A stretch of DNA of 64,000 nucleotides from Pseudomonas sp. FP2309 (GCF_030687575.1 NZ_CP117439.1:1798001-1862000); one strand, 5' to 3'. Positions 8,990-18,784 are shown, counted from the first letter of the stretch. Made by a program: numbers and translations. Notes: generated by a model from the letters alone, not told the origin.

Positions 8990-10053
8990 GGGAATATAAT
9001 CCCATTGTCAATTTCACTGGCGGTTGTTAATTTTGGCGGCGTATCCATGCCTCTCAACCACATCAATTCATTTGGCAGGGGGTTGATGGTTTTATTGAGT
9101 GTCGGGAATTCGTTATATAGTGCAATGTCCTTGAATATTTTCGGCATGTTCAGTCCGGCTTCTGTGAAAAACTGCACTGTCGTAAAAAATCTGGAAATAT
9201 TTATTTCCGTAGGGTTTGGCGTGCCCGATTTGTCGTAGGCCATATCTACGCCAAATATTCCATGGGGCTTTTTCGAAACGGCTTTAACTGACTGTATAGC
9301 GATTTCTGTGGCTTCTTTATTTTCACACGTCACACCGACTTTTGTTACGCCAGTTACCCCGGAGATGCTTCTGTTTCCGTGCGTCCAGGCTCTGCGCTCA
9401 CGTGACTGAGCTACTACAAGCTCTCCTTCGTGCCAGATGGACAGCCAAGTGATTGTGCTGGGTGTTAGCATTTGTGCAGCAACGAAATCGCCCCAGCCGC
9501 TATAGTGGTCTATCCACGATTTGGCGAGCATGAAGTCATTTGTTGGAATTGCGCCTTTTCCGCCACCGCCTATGGATGAGGCGCGTAACCATATTTTTCC
9601 GTCGTCTCCAGCCAGTGTGCTGAATGCTTCCTCTAAGTCAGAGACGTTATTAATCATCTTGTTGCTTGGTACAGGAACTCCTGCGGCTTTGAACGCAAGA
9701 TAAGACTTGTATTTATGGACGCAGGTATCAATAACCTCGTGGTCCGGCATAAACAAGCGTGTGCCTGTGGCCAGAATTTCATCTCTCATCAGGGATGCAT
9801 GATAGATTTCCAAGTCATTCTGGAAATGTACCAAGTCGGGTTTTTCTTGGTTTAAAATGTTAAGCAGCGCATTTTTGTACTCAGGTGTATTGGCGTATGG
9901 GATATATAGTTTTCTACTGGCGTTGGATAACACGAGATCTGAGGGTTCTGATCCCATTCCGATAATTGTTTCTTTTTTATCGTCCAGTTGCAGTGATTTG
10001 ATCACACCTTCAGAGGGGGCCCCGCCAGCACCTGCTATCAATATTTTTGACAT
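8986..10053 (-). CDS. ATP-grasp protein (carbamoyl-phosphate-synthase-like ligase fold)
   Basis: This 355-residue protein has an N-terminal pre-ATP-grasp Rossmann segment (ILIAGAGGAPSEGVIKSL), then KYKSYLAFKAAGVPVPSN near 113-130. A glycine-rich ATP loop (RASSIGGGGKGAI, about 157-169) and the metal-binding PTEINISRF near 280 follow. ATP-grasp enzymes of this kind join a carboxylate to an amine or thiol through an acyl phosphate. The start is well supported by AAAGGAG 7 bases upstream of the ATG on the minus strand. With an epimerase and a phosphatase it forms a compact operon inserted between wbpM and comEA. A role in modifying a sugar with an amino acid is possible but is inference. Confidence 0.78.
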   Translation of the reverse strand: MSKILIAGAGGAPSEGVIKSLQLDDKKETIIGMGSEPSDLVLSNASRKLYIPYANTPEYKNALLNILNQEKPDLVHFQNDLEIYHASLMRDEILATGTRLFMPDHEVIDTCVHKYKSYLAFKAAGVPVPSNKMINNVSDLEEAFSTLAGDDGKIWLRASSIGGGGKGAIPTNDFMLAKSWIDHYSGWGDFVAAQMLTPSTITWLSIWHEGELVVAQSRERRAWTHGNRSISGVTGVTKVGVTCENKEATEIAIQSVKAVSKKPHGIFGVDMAYDKSGTPNPTEINISRFFTTVQFFTEAGLNMPKIFKDIALYNEFPTLNKTINPLPNELMWLRGMDTPPKLTTASEIDNGIIFP

Positions 10054-10266
10054 TGTAAACTCCTTTGTCCTCTAGGGCCTTTTGTCTTTATGCCCTGCTT
10101 TGAATTTAGTGCATATTTTTCAGATTGAAAATCTTAAGTCGACTGCGTTTTAATTGTTAAAAGGCTTGCGATCAGCTATAGCGTGCTTTTGAGTATTGAC
10201 GTTGAGCTGAGTATGGTTCTCTAGTCAGTGTTGGGAGCATTAAAATACCTTGTAACTTAACTGATT

Positions 10267-10294
10267 TTGACACATTGATCTGATCATCTACTGT
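10267..10294 (+). promoter_or_regulatory. Candidate sigma-70 promoter for comEA
   Basis: TTGACA at 10267-10272 is a perfect -35 hexamer. TACTGT at 10289-10294 is a weak -10 after a 16-base spacer. A hairpin (AAGCAGCT 10299-10306 with AGCTGCTT 10314-10321) follows in what would be the leader, just before comEA. Confidence 0.4.
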
Positions 10295-10348
10295 TAAAAA
10301 GCAGCTCAGGAGCAGCTGCTTCATTTCTGTACACCAAGGAGTTTTGCC

Positions 10349-10672
10349 ATGATTCAACGTTTCATTCTGCCATTTGCGATGTTTTGTGCGTTGGGCGCGA
10401 GCGGCCTTTCTGTAGCAGCCGCTGAGGTTCAACCCTCCAAGTCCGAGGGCGCAGTGACTAGCTCAGACACATCAACCAAGCTTAATCTAAACACGGCCGA
10501 CGCCCCAACCCTAACCACCCAACTCACCGGTATCGGCGAAGCCAAGGCCCAGGCCATTGTCGCTTACCGTGAGGCCAATGGCCCCTTTACCTCGGTTGAT
10601 GAGCTGCTGGAGGTGAAGGGTATCGGCAAGTCGTTGCTGCATAAAAACCGCGACAAGCTCACCGTCAATTAA
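10349..10672 (+). CDS. comEA: ComEA-family secreted helix-hairpin-helix DNA-binding protein
   Basis: This 107-residue protein has a signal peptide (about residues 1-25, ending AAA-E), a short polar linker and a ComEA-type double helix-hairpin-helix. [19 protein letters not shown] and [15 protein letters not shown] hold the two GIG hairpins. The family binds double-stranded DNA in the periplasm during uptake. AAGGAG lies 7-8 bases before the ATG. The gene follows wbpM in pseudomonads generally; here an inserted operon separates them. Confidence 0.9.
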   Translation: MIQRFILPFAMFCALGASGLSVAAAEVQPSKSEGAVTSSDTSTKLNLNTADAPTLTTQLTGIGEAKAQAIVAYREANGPFTSVDELLEVKGIGKSLLHKNRDKLTVN

Positions 10673-10685
10673 CCAGCAGCAGGAG

Positions 10686-10716
10686 CATGCAAGGGCCGGG
10701 TTATGGCCCTTGCATG
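10686..10716. terminator. Perfect 12-bp hairpin between comEA and the TetR gene
   Basis: CATGCAAGGGCC (10686-10697) pairs perfectly with GGCCCTTGCATG (10705-10716) around a 7-base loop. It lies between two convergent genes, but no T-run follows, so it is either a weak bidirectional terminator or an mRNA end stabiliser. Confidence 0.5.
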
Positions 10717-10771
10717 AGGCCTAGACTTCGACCCGGTCCTTCAAATGCGCTCGCCTTACATCCGGTATTTT

Positions 10772-11287
10772 CTATGCCAGTGCCAGTGCCTCTTCTTCGG
10801 CGCTGCGCGACAGTACCAGTCCCCCCATCAGGGTGGCTAGCATGACGATGATCTGGTGTTGGGTGTCAAGGCGTTCGCCCAGGGCTTTTTCCACTTGTTT
10901 CAAGCGTGCTTCGATGACCGTGTTGGTGGCACTGGGTTCGCCGCGCTGGCCCAGTTCGGAGCACATGCTCGGTAACGGGCAGCCCTGGTGTGGGCTGATG
11001 ACGTGCAATTCCGACTGGTAGCTGTCGATGAACGCGTGCAGCGGGTGTTCCTGGCTGAACAGCGTCTCGCAGTGGGCATCCAGCTCCGTCGCAGAGGCTT
11101 GCAGCGCCTTTTCTACCAGTTCGCCCTTGGACTTGAAGTGTGCGTAAAACCCGCCATGCGTGAGGTCCAGTGCTTTCATCAATGGCTGCAGGCCGGTGGC
11201 GCCGATGCCGTCGCGGCGAAAGCGTATGGAGGCTTCCTTGATGATGCGTTGGTGGGTCTGGGCTTTGTGGTCTTGGGAATAACGCAT
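10772..11287 (-). CDS. TetR-family transcriptional repressor
   Basis: The protein has about 171 residues from the chosen ATG at 11287. The N-terminal helix-turn-helix reads RIIKEASIRFRRDGIGATGLQPLMKALDLTHGGFYAHFKSKGELVEKAL, cut here only for description. The C-terminal ligand domain is less conserved. It resembles the AcrR/NemR-like group that senses small electrophiles or quaternary ammonium compounds. It starts about 120 bases from the divergent GntR gene. The target and ligand are unknown. Confidence 0.85.
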   Translation of the reverse strand: MRYSQDHKAQTHQRIIKEASIRFRRDGIGATGLQPLMKALDLTHGGFYAHFKSKGELVEKALQASATELDAHCETLFSQEHPLHAFIDSYQSELHVISPHQGCPLPSMCSELGQRGEPSATNTVIEARLKQVEKALGERLDTQHQIIVMLATLMGGLVLSRSAEEEALALA

Positions 11288-11409
11288 AGGAAGGCCTCGG
11301 TTACAGGCTCGTATCTTAACCAACTTGGACTTTTTTACACGCGCATTGGCGTTGGCATGGAACGTGATTACGTCTACATAACAGATTGTTCAACAATCCA
11401 GAGGTGGTC

Positions 11410-12054
11410 ATGACGTCCGGTTTGTCTTTAGCCGACCAAATTGCACTGGAACTGCGCGCCGACATCATCGGCGGGCGGCTGTTGCCGGGGATGCCGTTGG
11501 TGGAGGCGGATCTGGTCAGGGCTTACAACGCGTCGCGCAATACCATTCGCGAGGCGCTGCATCGGCTCGGGCACGAAGGTCTGACGCGTTACGTGCGTAA
11601 CAAGGGTGTGATGGTCCGGCGACTGGAACGCGCGCAGGTGCGTGACTTGTTTGTGGTCCGTCGCACTCTGGAGTTGCAGGCCATCGCCCACAGCCCTGCG
11701 CTCACCGACGAGCAAGCCGAGCGCATGCAAAATGCCATCGACGCCACCACCCTGGCCCGTGAGCGTGAGGACTGGCGCGCCGTGGCCACCCACAGTCTGG
11801 TGTTCCATCAACACATTGTCGGGTTGATGCGCAGCCCGTTGTTCGATGAGTTTTTTGCTCAAGTCATCGCCCAGCTGCGGCTGGTGTTTTGCGCCGCGCC
11901 CGATGAGCAGCGCTTTCAGTCGCCCTGGCTCGAGCGTGATCGCGAGATTTACCACTTGCTGCTTCAACAGGATAAACCGGCGGCAGGGGAGGCGATGAGC
12001 CTGTACCTGGACGATTCGGAACGTCTGTCGCTGGCCCTGTTTCTCCACCCCTGA
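11410..12054 (+). CDS. GntR-family regulator with FCD domain
   Basis: This 214-residue regulator has an N-terminal winged helix (residues about 5-70; NTIREALHRLGHEGLTRYV is the recognition region) and an all-helical FCD effector domain with metal-binding His residues. The start at 11410 is chosen because GAGG at 11401-11404 lies 5 bases upstream. FCD regulators usually sense carboxylic or amino-acid-related metabolites. The DUF1989 gene begins 15 bases downstream on the same strand, so it probably controls or is co-transcribed with it. Confidence 0.88.
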   Translation: MTSGLSLADQIALELRADIIGGRLLPGMPLVEADLVRAYNASRNTIREALHRLGHEGLTRYVRNKGVMVRRLERAQVRDLFVVRRTLELQAIAHSPALTDEQAERMQNAIDATTLAREREDWRAVATHSLVFHQHIVGLMRSPLFDEFFAQVIAQLRLVFCAAPDEQRFQSPWLERDREIYHLLLQQDKPAAGEAMSLYLDDSERLSLALFLHP

Positions 12055-12069
12055 TCGAGGATCTGCACC

Positions 12070-12918
12070 ATGTACAAAGACTATCCGGCCGCTTATCAGG
12101 TCAGCAAAGGTTCGGCGTTGCAGGTCGACGCGGCGTTTTACGAGCGCATTCGTGACCGAACGGATCAACGCCGCCTGATCGAACAATTCGAGGTGCCCAT
12201 CCGCACGGGCAGGGCGTGGAAGGTGCCGGCCGGGCATGTGTTTCGTGTGACCACGCCAGTGGGGCCGCAGGTGGGTGACTTCAATGTGTGGAACGCCAAT
12301 GACCCGCGCGAACGTCTTTGGGCTGCGCGTACCCGGCAGTTGCAGGGCGCGCATGTGAGCACCCATGACCGCTTGTGGTCGAACCTGCCCTTTCTGCGGC
12401 CGTTGGTGACGATCACCGATGACAGCCTGGCCGGTTACGGCATCGATGAGCACGGCGGTCGCCTGCACGATCTGCTCGGCACCCGCTGCGACCCCTATGT
12501 GAACCGCATGCTCACCGGAGAGGATTTCCATCACCATTGCCACTCCAACCTGACCCGCGCGGTGCTACCCCACGGTCTGACGGAATTCGACGTGCATGAC
12601 GTGCTGAATATTTTCCAGTGCACGGGCCTCAATCACGACGACATGTATTTCATGAAAGCCTGCCCGGCGCAGAAGGGCGACTATCTGGAGTTCTTTGCCG
12701 AGATTGATTTGCTGTGTGCGTTGTCGACGTGCCCAGGCGGTGACTTGTCGCTGCCGATGTGGGGGCCGGACGCACAGGATCCGCTGACGGTGTGCCGTCC
12801 GCTGGGAGTTGAGATTTATAAGCTTGAGGATGAACTGCTGAACGGCTGGAGCCAGCCTGAACGTGCTGCCTACAACGGGCAGCACGGTTTGCATATTGCC
12901 AAGGCTGCTTGGGAGTAA
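12070..12918 (+). CDS. DUF1989 / urea-carboxylase-associated family protein
   Basis: This 282-residue cytoplasmic protein belongs to the DUF1989 family that accompanies urea carboxylase and guanidine or ethanolamine use genes. Features include RTGRAWKVPAGHVFRV, GDFNVWNANDP, LRPLVTITDD, CHSNL and DVLNIFQCTGLNHDD, with several conserved His, Cys and Asp residues that could bind metal. Urea carboxylase itself is not present in the window. The gene is likely in an operon with the GntR regulator, and an amino acid/ethanolamine permease lies just beyond on the other strand. Catalytic function is unknown. Confidence 0.8.
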   Translation: MYKDYPAAYQVSKGSALQVDAAFYERIRDRTDQRRLIEQFEVPIRTGRAWKVPAGHVFRVTTPVGPQVGDFNVWNANDPRERLWAARTRQLQGAHVSTHDRLWSNLPFLRPLVTITDDSLAGYGIDEHGGRLHDLLGTRCDPYVNRMLTGEDFHHHCHSNLTRAVLPHGLTEFDVHDVLNIFQCTGLNHDDMYFMKACPAQKGDYLEFFAEIDLLCALSTCPGGDLSLPMWGPDAQDPLTVCRPLGVEIYKLEDELLNGWSQPERAAYNGQHGLHIAKAAWE

Positions 12919-12926
12919 CCCAAGGT

Positions 12927-13094
12927 TCAGCGATCCTGCGCGTCCTTGGCATCCGCCTGGGCGTTGCGCTCGGCCACGCGTTTGCGTTGTTCGTCGGTGA
13001 GTTCCACCTTGTTGGCGCTGTCACGCAGCATCATCAGCCCACCGACGATCGACCCGATCGCAACCACCATAATCAACCACGCATACCACGGCAT
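12927..13094 (-). CDS. DUF2897-type small single-pass membrane protein (55 aa)
   Basis: A small gene codes for a 55-residue protein beginning MPWYAWLIMVVAIGSIVGG. It has one transmembrane helix (about residues 4-22) followed by a charged Lys/Arg/Asp-rich tail (TDEQRKRVAERNAQADAK). AAGGAG lies about 6 bases before the ATG on the minus strand. The layout matches the DUF2897 family of gammaproteobacterial inner-membrane proteins of unknown role. Confidence 0.72.
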   Translation of the reverse strand: MPWYAWLIMVVAIGSIVGGLMMLRDSANKVELTDEQRKRVAERNAQADAKDAQDR

Positions 13095-13117
13095 AAGGCT
13101 CTCCTTGAGGCAGCTTG

Positions 13118-13139
13118 CCGTGGGAGAATTTTCCCACGG
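13118..13139. repeat. 8-bp perfect inverted repeat upstream of the small membrane protein
   Basis: CCGTGGGA (13118-13125) pairs with TCCCACGG (13132-13139) around six bases. It lies between the permease stop and the start of the 55-residue gene. No T-run follows on either strand, so a terminator role is uncertain. Confidence 0.4.
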
Positions 13140-13204
13140 TAATAACTGCTTTGAGTTACGGGCTTTCTGAGTAGTTCAGTGTAGGCCCGTTCTGCCTCGA
13201 AACC

Positions 13205-14569
13205 TTAGAGCCCGGTCAACATTGCGTCCACCGGTGCATCGGCACGGTCCTGCGCGGTCAGTTGGAAATAGATAAAACCCACCGCCATAAAGCCCAGGAA
13301 GATCAGGCCGATCAGCGTGTTGAACCACGCCATGGCCACCAGGCACACCACCGCCAGTACCAGCGCAATGCCGGGCACGATTGGGTAACCCGGTGCGCGG
13401 AAGGTGCGTTCCAGCAGCGGTTCGGTCTTACGCAGTTTGAACAGGCTGAGCATGCTCATGATGTACATCACGATGGCGCCGAAGACGGCCATGGTGATCA
13501 TCGCCGCGGTCAGGGTCATGCCGCCCAGGTTGATCAGGCCGTCGCTGTAGATCGCTGCGATACCGACGACACCACCGGCGATGATGGCGCGGTGCGGTGT
13601 CTGAAAACGCGACAGCTTGGCGAGGAAAGACGGCAGGTAACCGGCGCGAGCCAGGGCAAAGAACTGGCGAGAGTAGCCGAGGATAATCCCGTGGAAGCTT
13701 GCCACCAGACCGAACAGGCCGATCCACACCAGCATGTGCAGCCAGCCGGAGCTGTCGCCGACCACGGTTTTCATCGCCTGTGGCAGCGGGTCGTTGATGT
13801 TCGACAGGGTGCGCCAGTCACCCACGCCGCCGGCGAAGAACATCACGCCCATGGCCAGGATCACCAGGGTCAGGATGCCGCTGATGTAGGCCTTTGGAAT
13901 GGTGCGCTTGGGATCTTTCGCTTCTTCAGCGGCCATGGCCGCGCCTTCGATGGCGAGGAAGAACCAGATGGCGAACGGAATGGCCGCAAACATGCCGGCA
14001 ATCGCCGGTGCGCCAAAGGTGTCGGAGCCGGCCCAGCCATTGAGGGCGAAGTTGCTGAAGCTGAAGGCCGGGGCGACGACGCCCATGAACACCAGCAACT
14101 CGGCGACGGCGAGCACGCACACCACCAGTTCGAATGTGGCGGCGAGTTTCACACCGAGGATATTCAGGCCCATAAACACGATATAGGCGCCGACGGCCGC
14201 ATGTTTGGGGTCCAGTGCCGGAAACTGCACATTCAGATACGCGCCGATGGCCAAGGCGATGGCCGGTGGCGCGAAGACAAATTCGATCAGTGTGGCGAGG
14301 CCGGCGATCAAGCCTCCTTTCTCACCGAAGGCGCGGCGGCTGTAGGCAAATGGCCCGCCGGCATGGGGAATCGCGGTAGTCAGCTCGGTGAAACTGAAGA
14401 TAAAGCAGGTGTACATTGCGGCGACCATCAACGAGGTCACCAGAAAGCCCAAGGTCCCTGCCACGCCCCAGCCATAGCTCCAGCCGAAGTATTCCCCGGA
14501 AATCACCAGCCCGACGGCGATCCCCCATAAATGCAGGGTGCCCAAGGTGGGTTTGAGTTGTGTGTTCAT
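13205..14569 (-). CDS. eat: Ethanolamine permease-like APC transporter
   Basis: The protein has about 454 residues from the ATG at 14569. It has twelve hydrophobic segments of the amino acid-polyamine-organocation family, including GLVISGEYFGWSYGWG near residue 20 and SRQFFALARAGYLPSFLAKL in the second half. Both closely recall ethanolamine permeases of pseudomonads. It would import ethanolamine (or a related amine) with protons across the inner membrane. The eutBC lyase genes are not in this window. The in-frame ATG 36 bases further upstream (14605) is less likely by family length. Confidence 0.82.
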   Translation of the reverse strand: MNTQLKPTLGTLHLWGIAVGLVISGEYFGWSYGWGVAGTLGFLVTSLMVAAMYTCFIFSFTELTTAIPHAGGPFAYSRRAFGEKGGLIAGLATLIEFVFAPPAIALAIGAYLNVQFPALDPKHAAVGAYIVFMGLNILGVKLAATFELVVCVLAVAELLVFMGVVAPAFSFSNFALNGWAGSDTFGAPAIAGMFAAIPFAIWFFLAIEGAAMAAEEAKDPKRTIPKAYISGILTLVILAMGVMFFAGGVGDWRTLSNINDPLPQAMKTVVGDSSGWLHMLVWIGLFGLVASFHGIILGYSRQFFALARAGYLPSFLAKLSRFQTPHRAIIAGGVVGIAAIYSDGLINLGGMTLTAAMITMAVFGAIVMYIMSMLSLFKLRKTEPLLERTFRAPGYPIVPGIALVLAVVCLVAMAWFNTLIGLIFLGFMAVGFIYFQLTAQDRADAPVDAMLTGL

Positions 14570-14795
14570 CGTGCTGCGCTCCCTGAACGGTTTGGAATGA
14601 TTCAAGGTGTTGCAGCGGGCATGCCAGCCTGAGAATCATTGTCGTAAAGCGGCGCAACTGTCGCCTGGGGAACGGTTTGGCGTTTGAATCTTTCCAGCCT
14701 CGCACCAGTTGGGTGCAGTGGTGTTGCAACTGCCGTCATCGCGGGCAAGCCCCATCCAGTAAAAATCCCCCTGTAAACCGCGCATAAAGCCACTC

Positions 14796-14847
14796 TTTAC
14801 GCCGTCTTTACGCCCCGCCCACGCCCTCGCTCTCGTTCCTTTACGCC
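14796..14847 (+). promoter_or_regulatory. Candidate KdpE operator: three TTTACGCC repeats upstream of kdpF
   Basis: TTTACGCC occurs at 14796, 14807 and 14840, spaced 11 and 33 bases apart, that is on one face of the helix. The segment TTTACGCCCCGCCC at 14807 resembles the known KdpE site before E. coli kdpFABC, which contains TTTACACCCCGCCC. It lies 60-110 bases before the kdpF start, where an activator would bind. This is an inference from sequence similarity and spacing. Confidence 0.55.
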
Positions 14848-14903
14848 ACTCCTGCGGACAATTGCCCCACACGCGGCACTCGCCGCTAAACGGAGAGACT
14901 TCC

Positions 14904-14993
14904 ATGAGCGTTCTGGACGGGGTGTCACTGCTATTGGCCGTGGCGCTGTTCATTTATCTGCTGGTTGCGCTGTTACGCGCGGATCGGAACTAG
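14904..14993 (+). CDS. kdpF: KdpF, small subunit of the K+-transporting ATPase
   Basis: This 29-residue hydrophobic peptide begins MSVLDGVSLLLAVALF and consists of one transmembrane helix ending with a basic tail (LLRADRN). It stabilises the KdpABC complex in the inner membrane. CGGAGAG lies upstream of the ATG, and kdpA starts 9 bases after its stop. Confidence 0.9.
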   Translation: MSVLDGVSLLLAVALFIYLLVALLRADRN

Positions 14994-15002
14994 GAGCAGG
15001 CT

Positions 15003-16697
15003 ATGCACAGTTATGACTATTGGCTGATCATCGCCTTCTTTGCCTTGGTACTGGTGCCGGCGCCGTTCCTGGGGCGGTTCTACTACAAGGTGATGGAAGG
15101 CCAGCGCACGTGGCTCAGCCCGGTGCTGGGGCCTGTCGAGAGGGCCTGCTATCGCCTGTCGGGCGTGGACGCGCAGCAGGAGCAGAGCTGGCAGAAATAC
15201 ATGCTGGCCTTGCTCGCGTTCAACCTGGCGGGTTTCTTATTGTTGTTCGCGATCCTGCTGTTCCAGGACTATCTGCCGCTGAACCCGCAGAAATTGCCGG
15301 GCATGGAATGGACACTGGCCTTCAACACCGCGGTCAGTTTCGTCACCAACACCAACTGGCAGTCCTACAGCGGTGAGGCATCTCTGAGCTACCTCAGCCA
15401 GATGGCCGGCCTGACCGTGCAGAACTTCGTCAGCGCGGCCACCGGTCTGGCAGTCCTGGTCGCGTTATGCCGTGGGATCGGTCGCAAATCGGCGCAGACC
15501 TTGGGTAACTTCTGGGTCGATATGACCCGCGCCACCCTCTACGGGCTGTTGCCGTTGTGCCTGGTGTTTGCGCTGTTCCTGGTGTGGCAGGGCGTCCCGC
15601 AGACCTTCGCCCACTACGTGGATGCCGTGACCCTGCAAGGCGTGGATCAGGTGATCCCCCTCGGCCCGGCCGCCAGTCAGATCGCGATCAAGCAATTGGG
15701 CACCAACGGCGGCGGCTTCTTTGGCGTCAACTCGGCGCATCCGTTTGAAGACCCGACTGCGTGGGCCAACCTGTTCGAAGTGGCCTCGATCATCCTGATC
15801 CCGGTGGCGCTGGTGTTTACCTTTGGCCATTACGTCAAAGACCTGCGTCAGAGCCGCGCGATTCTTGGCTGCATGCTGGCGCTGTTCCTGATCGGCGGCG
15901 CGACGTCGCTGTGGTCCGAGTACCAGCCCAACCCAACCCTGAACAACCCGGCCGTGGAGCAGACCGCGCCGCTGGAAGGTAAGGAAGCGCGCTTCGGCAC
16001 CACGGGTACGGTGCTCTGGTCGGTGACCACCACGGCGGCGTCCAACGGTTCGGTCAACGGCATGCAAGACAGCCTCAGCCCGCTCAGCGGAATGGTGGCG
16101 CTGGTCAACATGATGGTCGGCGAAGTGATCTTCGGCGGCGTCGGCGCCGGTATGTACGGCATGTTGCTCAACGTGTTGATCGCGGTGTTCCTCGCCGGCC
16201 TGATGATCGGTCGCACCCCGGAATACCTCGGCAAGAAGCTACAGGCCAAGGAAGTGCAACTGCTTGTCGTGACCTTGTTGGTGATGCCGGTTGGCGTGCT
16301 CGTGCTCGGTGCCATTGCTGCCAGCCTGCCAGGCCCAGCCGGTGCCATCAGCAACCCCGGCCCGCACGGTTTCAGTCAGTTGCTCTACGCCTACACCTCG
16401 GCGAGCGCCAACAACGGCTCGGCGTTTGGCGGTTTCAGCGCTAACACCGCGTTCCACAACCTGATGCTGGGCCTGGGCATGTTGATCGGCCGCTTCGGTT
16501 ACATCCTCCCGGTACTGGCCCTGGCCGGCAGCCTGGCGATGAAAAAGAGCGCACCGATTGGCCAGAACAGCTTCCCCACCCACGGCCCGCTGTTCGTGAC
16601 CCTGTTGACCGTGACCATTTTGCTGGTAGGGGGCCTGACTTTCCTGCCGACGCTGGCGCTGGGTCCTATCGCCGAACACTTGAGCATGGGCTTCTGA
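15003..16697 (+). CDS. kdpA: KdpA, K+-binding and translocating subunit
   Basis: This 564-residue protein has ten transmembrane segments and four pore-loop repeats, such as [37 protein letters not shown] and [13 protein letters not shown]. These form the potassium selectivity filter of the KdpFABC ATPase. Length and order match the family. It belongs to the kdpFABCDE operon, expressed under potassium limitation through KdpD/KdpE. Confidence 0.97.
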   Translation: MHSYDYWLIIAFFALVLVPAPFLGRFYYKVMEGQRTWLSPVLGPVERACYRLSGVDAQQEQSWQKYMLALLAFNLAGFLLLFAILLFQDYLPLNPQKLPGMEWTLAFNTAVSFVTNTNWQSYSGEASLSYLSQMAGLTVQNFVSAATGLAVLVALCRGIGRKSAQTLGNFWVDMTRATLYGLLPLCLVFALFLVWQGVPQTFAHYVDAVTLQGVDQVIPLGPAASQIAIKQLGTNGGGFFGVNSAHPFEDPTAWANLFEVASIILIPVALVFTFGHYVKDLRQSRAILGCMLALFLIGGATSLWSEYQPNPTLNNPAVEQTAPLEGKEARFGTTGTVLWSVTTTAASNGSVNGMQDSLSPLSGMVALVNMMVGEVIFGGVGAGMYGMLLNVLIAVFLAGLMIGRTPEYLGKKLQAKEVQLLVVTLLVMPVGVLVLGAIAASLPGPAGAISNPGPHGFSQLLYAYTSASANNGSAFGGFSANTAFHNLMLGLGMLIGRFGYILPVLALAGSLAMKKSAPIGQNSFPTHGPLFVTLLTVTILLVGGLTFLPTLALGPIAEHLSMGF

Positions 16698-16705
16698 GAA
16701 GGGAT

Positions 16706-18769
16706 ATGAACATGAATATGCCTGCAAAAAACGCGGCCCCGGTCAAACCCCAGGAGCCTGCCAAAACCGCCATCTCTGCTCTGTGGCGCCCGGCGCTGGT
16801 CCAGGCGTTCGTCAAGCTTGACCCGCGCCAGCTGAAGCGCTCGCCGGTGATGCTGGTGGTCGAATTGACTGCGATCCTCACCACGGTGCTGTGCTTCGTG
16901 CCTGACACCACCGTGCCGACTTTCGTTGCCGTGCAGATCGCCGTGTGGCTGTGGTTCACCGTGCTGTTTGCCAACTTCGCCGAAGCCTTGGCCGAAGGGC
17001 GCGGCAAGGCGCGCGCCGACAGCCTCAAGGCCGGCAGCGAAGGCCTCAGCGCACGGCGCAAGGAAGCCGATGGCAGCTTCAAGGTCGTGCCCGCCACCAG
17101 CCTGCGCAAAGGCGATGTGGTGCGCGTTGCCGCCGGGGAGATGATCCCCGGCGATGGCGAGGTTGTCGAAGGCATCGCAGCGGTCAACGAAGCGGCGATC
17201 ACTGGCGAATCCGCTCCGGTGATCCGCGAGTCCGGCGGCGACCGCTCGGCAGTCACCGGTAACACGCGGCTGGTCTCGGACTGGCTGCTGATCCGCATCA
17301 CCGCCAACCCCGGCGAGTCGACCCTGGACCGCATGATCGCGTTGGTCGAAGGCGCCAAACGCCAGAAAACCCCCAACGAAGTGGCGCTGGATATCCTGCT
17401 GATCGGCCTGACGCTGATCTTCCTGTTGGTGGTGGTGACCCTGCAGCCGTTCGCCCACTTCGCCAATGGCAGTTTGCCGCTGGTGTTTCTGGTCGCACTG
17501 CTGGTGACGCTGATTCCTACCACCATCGGCGGCTTGTTGTCGGCCATCGGCATCGCCGGTATGGACCGCCTGGTGCGCCTCAATGTGATCGCCAAATCCG
17601 GCCGCGCCGTGGAAGCTGCCGGCGACGTGCATGTGTTGCTGTTGGACAAGACCGGCACTATCACCTTTGGTAACCGTCGCTGTGCGGCGGTGGTGGCGGC
17701 GCCTGGCGTCAGCGCTCGCGAAGTGGCCGAAGGCGCGCTCTTTGCGTCCCTGGCGGACGACACGGCGGAAGGTAAATCCATCGTCGAGTACCTGCGCGCC
17801 TTGCATCCCCAGGCTGAGCCATCCGCCGATGAACTGACGGCCGTGCCGTTCAGCGCTGAAACCCGGTTGTCCGGTGTCGATTACCAGGGCCGTGTGTTCC
17901 GTAAGGGCGCGGTGGATTCGCTGCTGGCATTCATAGGCCAGCAGCGCAGTGAGCTGCAACCGGCGCTGTCGCGGGAAATCGACAAGATCGCCCAAAGCGG
18001 CGGCACGCCGTTGCTGGTCTGCGCCGATGGCAAACTGCTCGGTGCGATCCACCTGAAGGACGTGGTCAAGCCCGGCATCCGCGAGCGGTTTGCTGAGCTG
18101 CGCAAGCTGGGCATCCGCACCGTGATGGTGACCGGCGACAACCCCTTGACCGCCGCCGCGATTGCCGCAGAAGCAGGCGTGGATGACGTACTGGCCGAAG
18201 CCACCCCAGAGAAAAAACTCGCACGTATCCGCCATGAGCAGAACGACGGTCGCCTGGTCGCCATGTGCGGTGACGGCGCCAACGACGCGCCGGCGCTGGC
18301 CCAGGCCGACGTGGGCATGGCGATGAACGATGGCACCCAGGCCGCCCGCGAAGCCGCCAACATGGTTGACCTCGACAGCGATCCCACCAAGCTCTTGGAT
18401 GTGGTGCAGATCGGCAAAGAGTTGCTGGTGACCCGTGGCGCGCTGACCACGTTTTCCATCGCTAACGACGTGGCCAAATACTTCGCGATCCTGCCGGCGC
18501 TGTTTGCCGCGATCTACCCGCAGTTGGGCGTGCTCAACGTGATGCATCTGCAGAGTCCGCAAAGCGCGATCCTCTCGGCCATCGTGTTCAACGCGCTGAT
18601 CATCGTGGTACTGATTCCCCTGGCGCTGCGTGGCGTGCGGGTGCAGGCGGCGAGTGCGGCAGCGTTGCTGCGGCGCAACCTGTTGATCTACGGCCTGGGC
18701 GGACTGCTGGTGCCGTTCGTGGGTATCAAGGCCATCGACATGCTGTTGACCGCGTTGCACCTGGTGTAA
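16706..18769 (+). CDS. kdpB: KdpB, ATP-hydrolysing subunit (P1A-type ATPase)
   Basis: The 687-residue P-type ATPase has the phosphorylation site LLDKTGTIT (Asp314), the actuator motif [22 protein letters not shown], and the hinge [16 protein letters not shown]. It powers K+ uptake through KdpA. The gene is complete. It starts 8 bases after kdpA, with kdpC downstream after a REP-like element, an unusual spacer inside an otherwise tight operon. Confidence 0.97.
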   Translation: MNMNMPAKNAAPVKPQEPAKTAISALWRPALVQAFVKLDPRQLKRSPVMLVVELTAILTTVLCFVPDTTVPTFVAVQIAVWLWFTVLFANFAEALAEGRGKARADSLKAGSEGLSARRKEADGSFKVVPATSLRKGDVVRVAAGEMIPGDGEVVEGIAAVNEAAITGESAPVIRESGGDRSAVTGNTRLVSDWLLIRITANPGESTLDRMIALVEGAKRQKTPNEVALDILLIGLTLIFLLVVVTLQPFAHFANGSLPLVFLVALLVTLIPTTIGGLLSAIGIAGMDRLVRLNVIAKSGRAVEAAGDVHVLLLDKTGTITFGNRRCAAVVAAPGVSAREVAEGALFASLADDTAEGKSIVEYLRALHPQAEPSADELTAVPFSAETRLSGVDYQGRVFRKGAVDSLLAFIGQQRSELQPALSREIDKIAQSGGTPLLVCADGKLLGAIHLKDVVKPGIRERFAELRKLGIRTVMVTGDNPLTAAAIAAEAGVDDVLAEATPEKKLARIRHEQNDGRLVAMCGDGANDAPALAQADVGMAMNDGTQAAREAANMVDLDSDPTKLLDVVQIGKELLVTRGALTTFSIANDVAKYFAILPALFAAIYPQLGVLNVMHLQSPQSAILSAIVFNALIIVVLIPLALRGVRVQAASAAALLRRNLLIYGLGGLLVPFVGIKAIDMLLTALHLV

Positions 18770-18784
18770 CCCGAACGATGCTTT

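Noticed and set aside
13118..13139. Hairpin as terminator of the permease gene
   Set aside because: No T-run on either strand; could be a spacer palindrome, so it is listed only as an inverted repeat.
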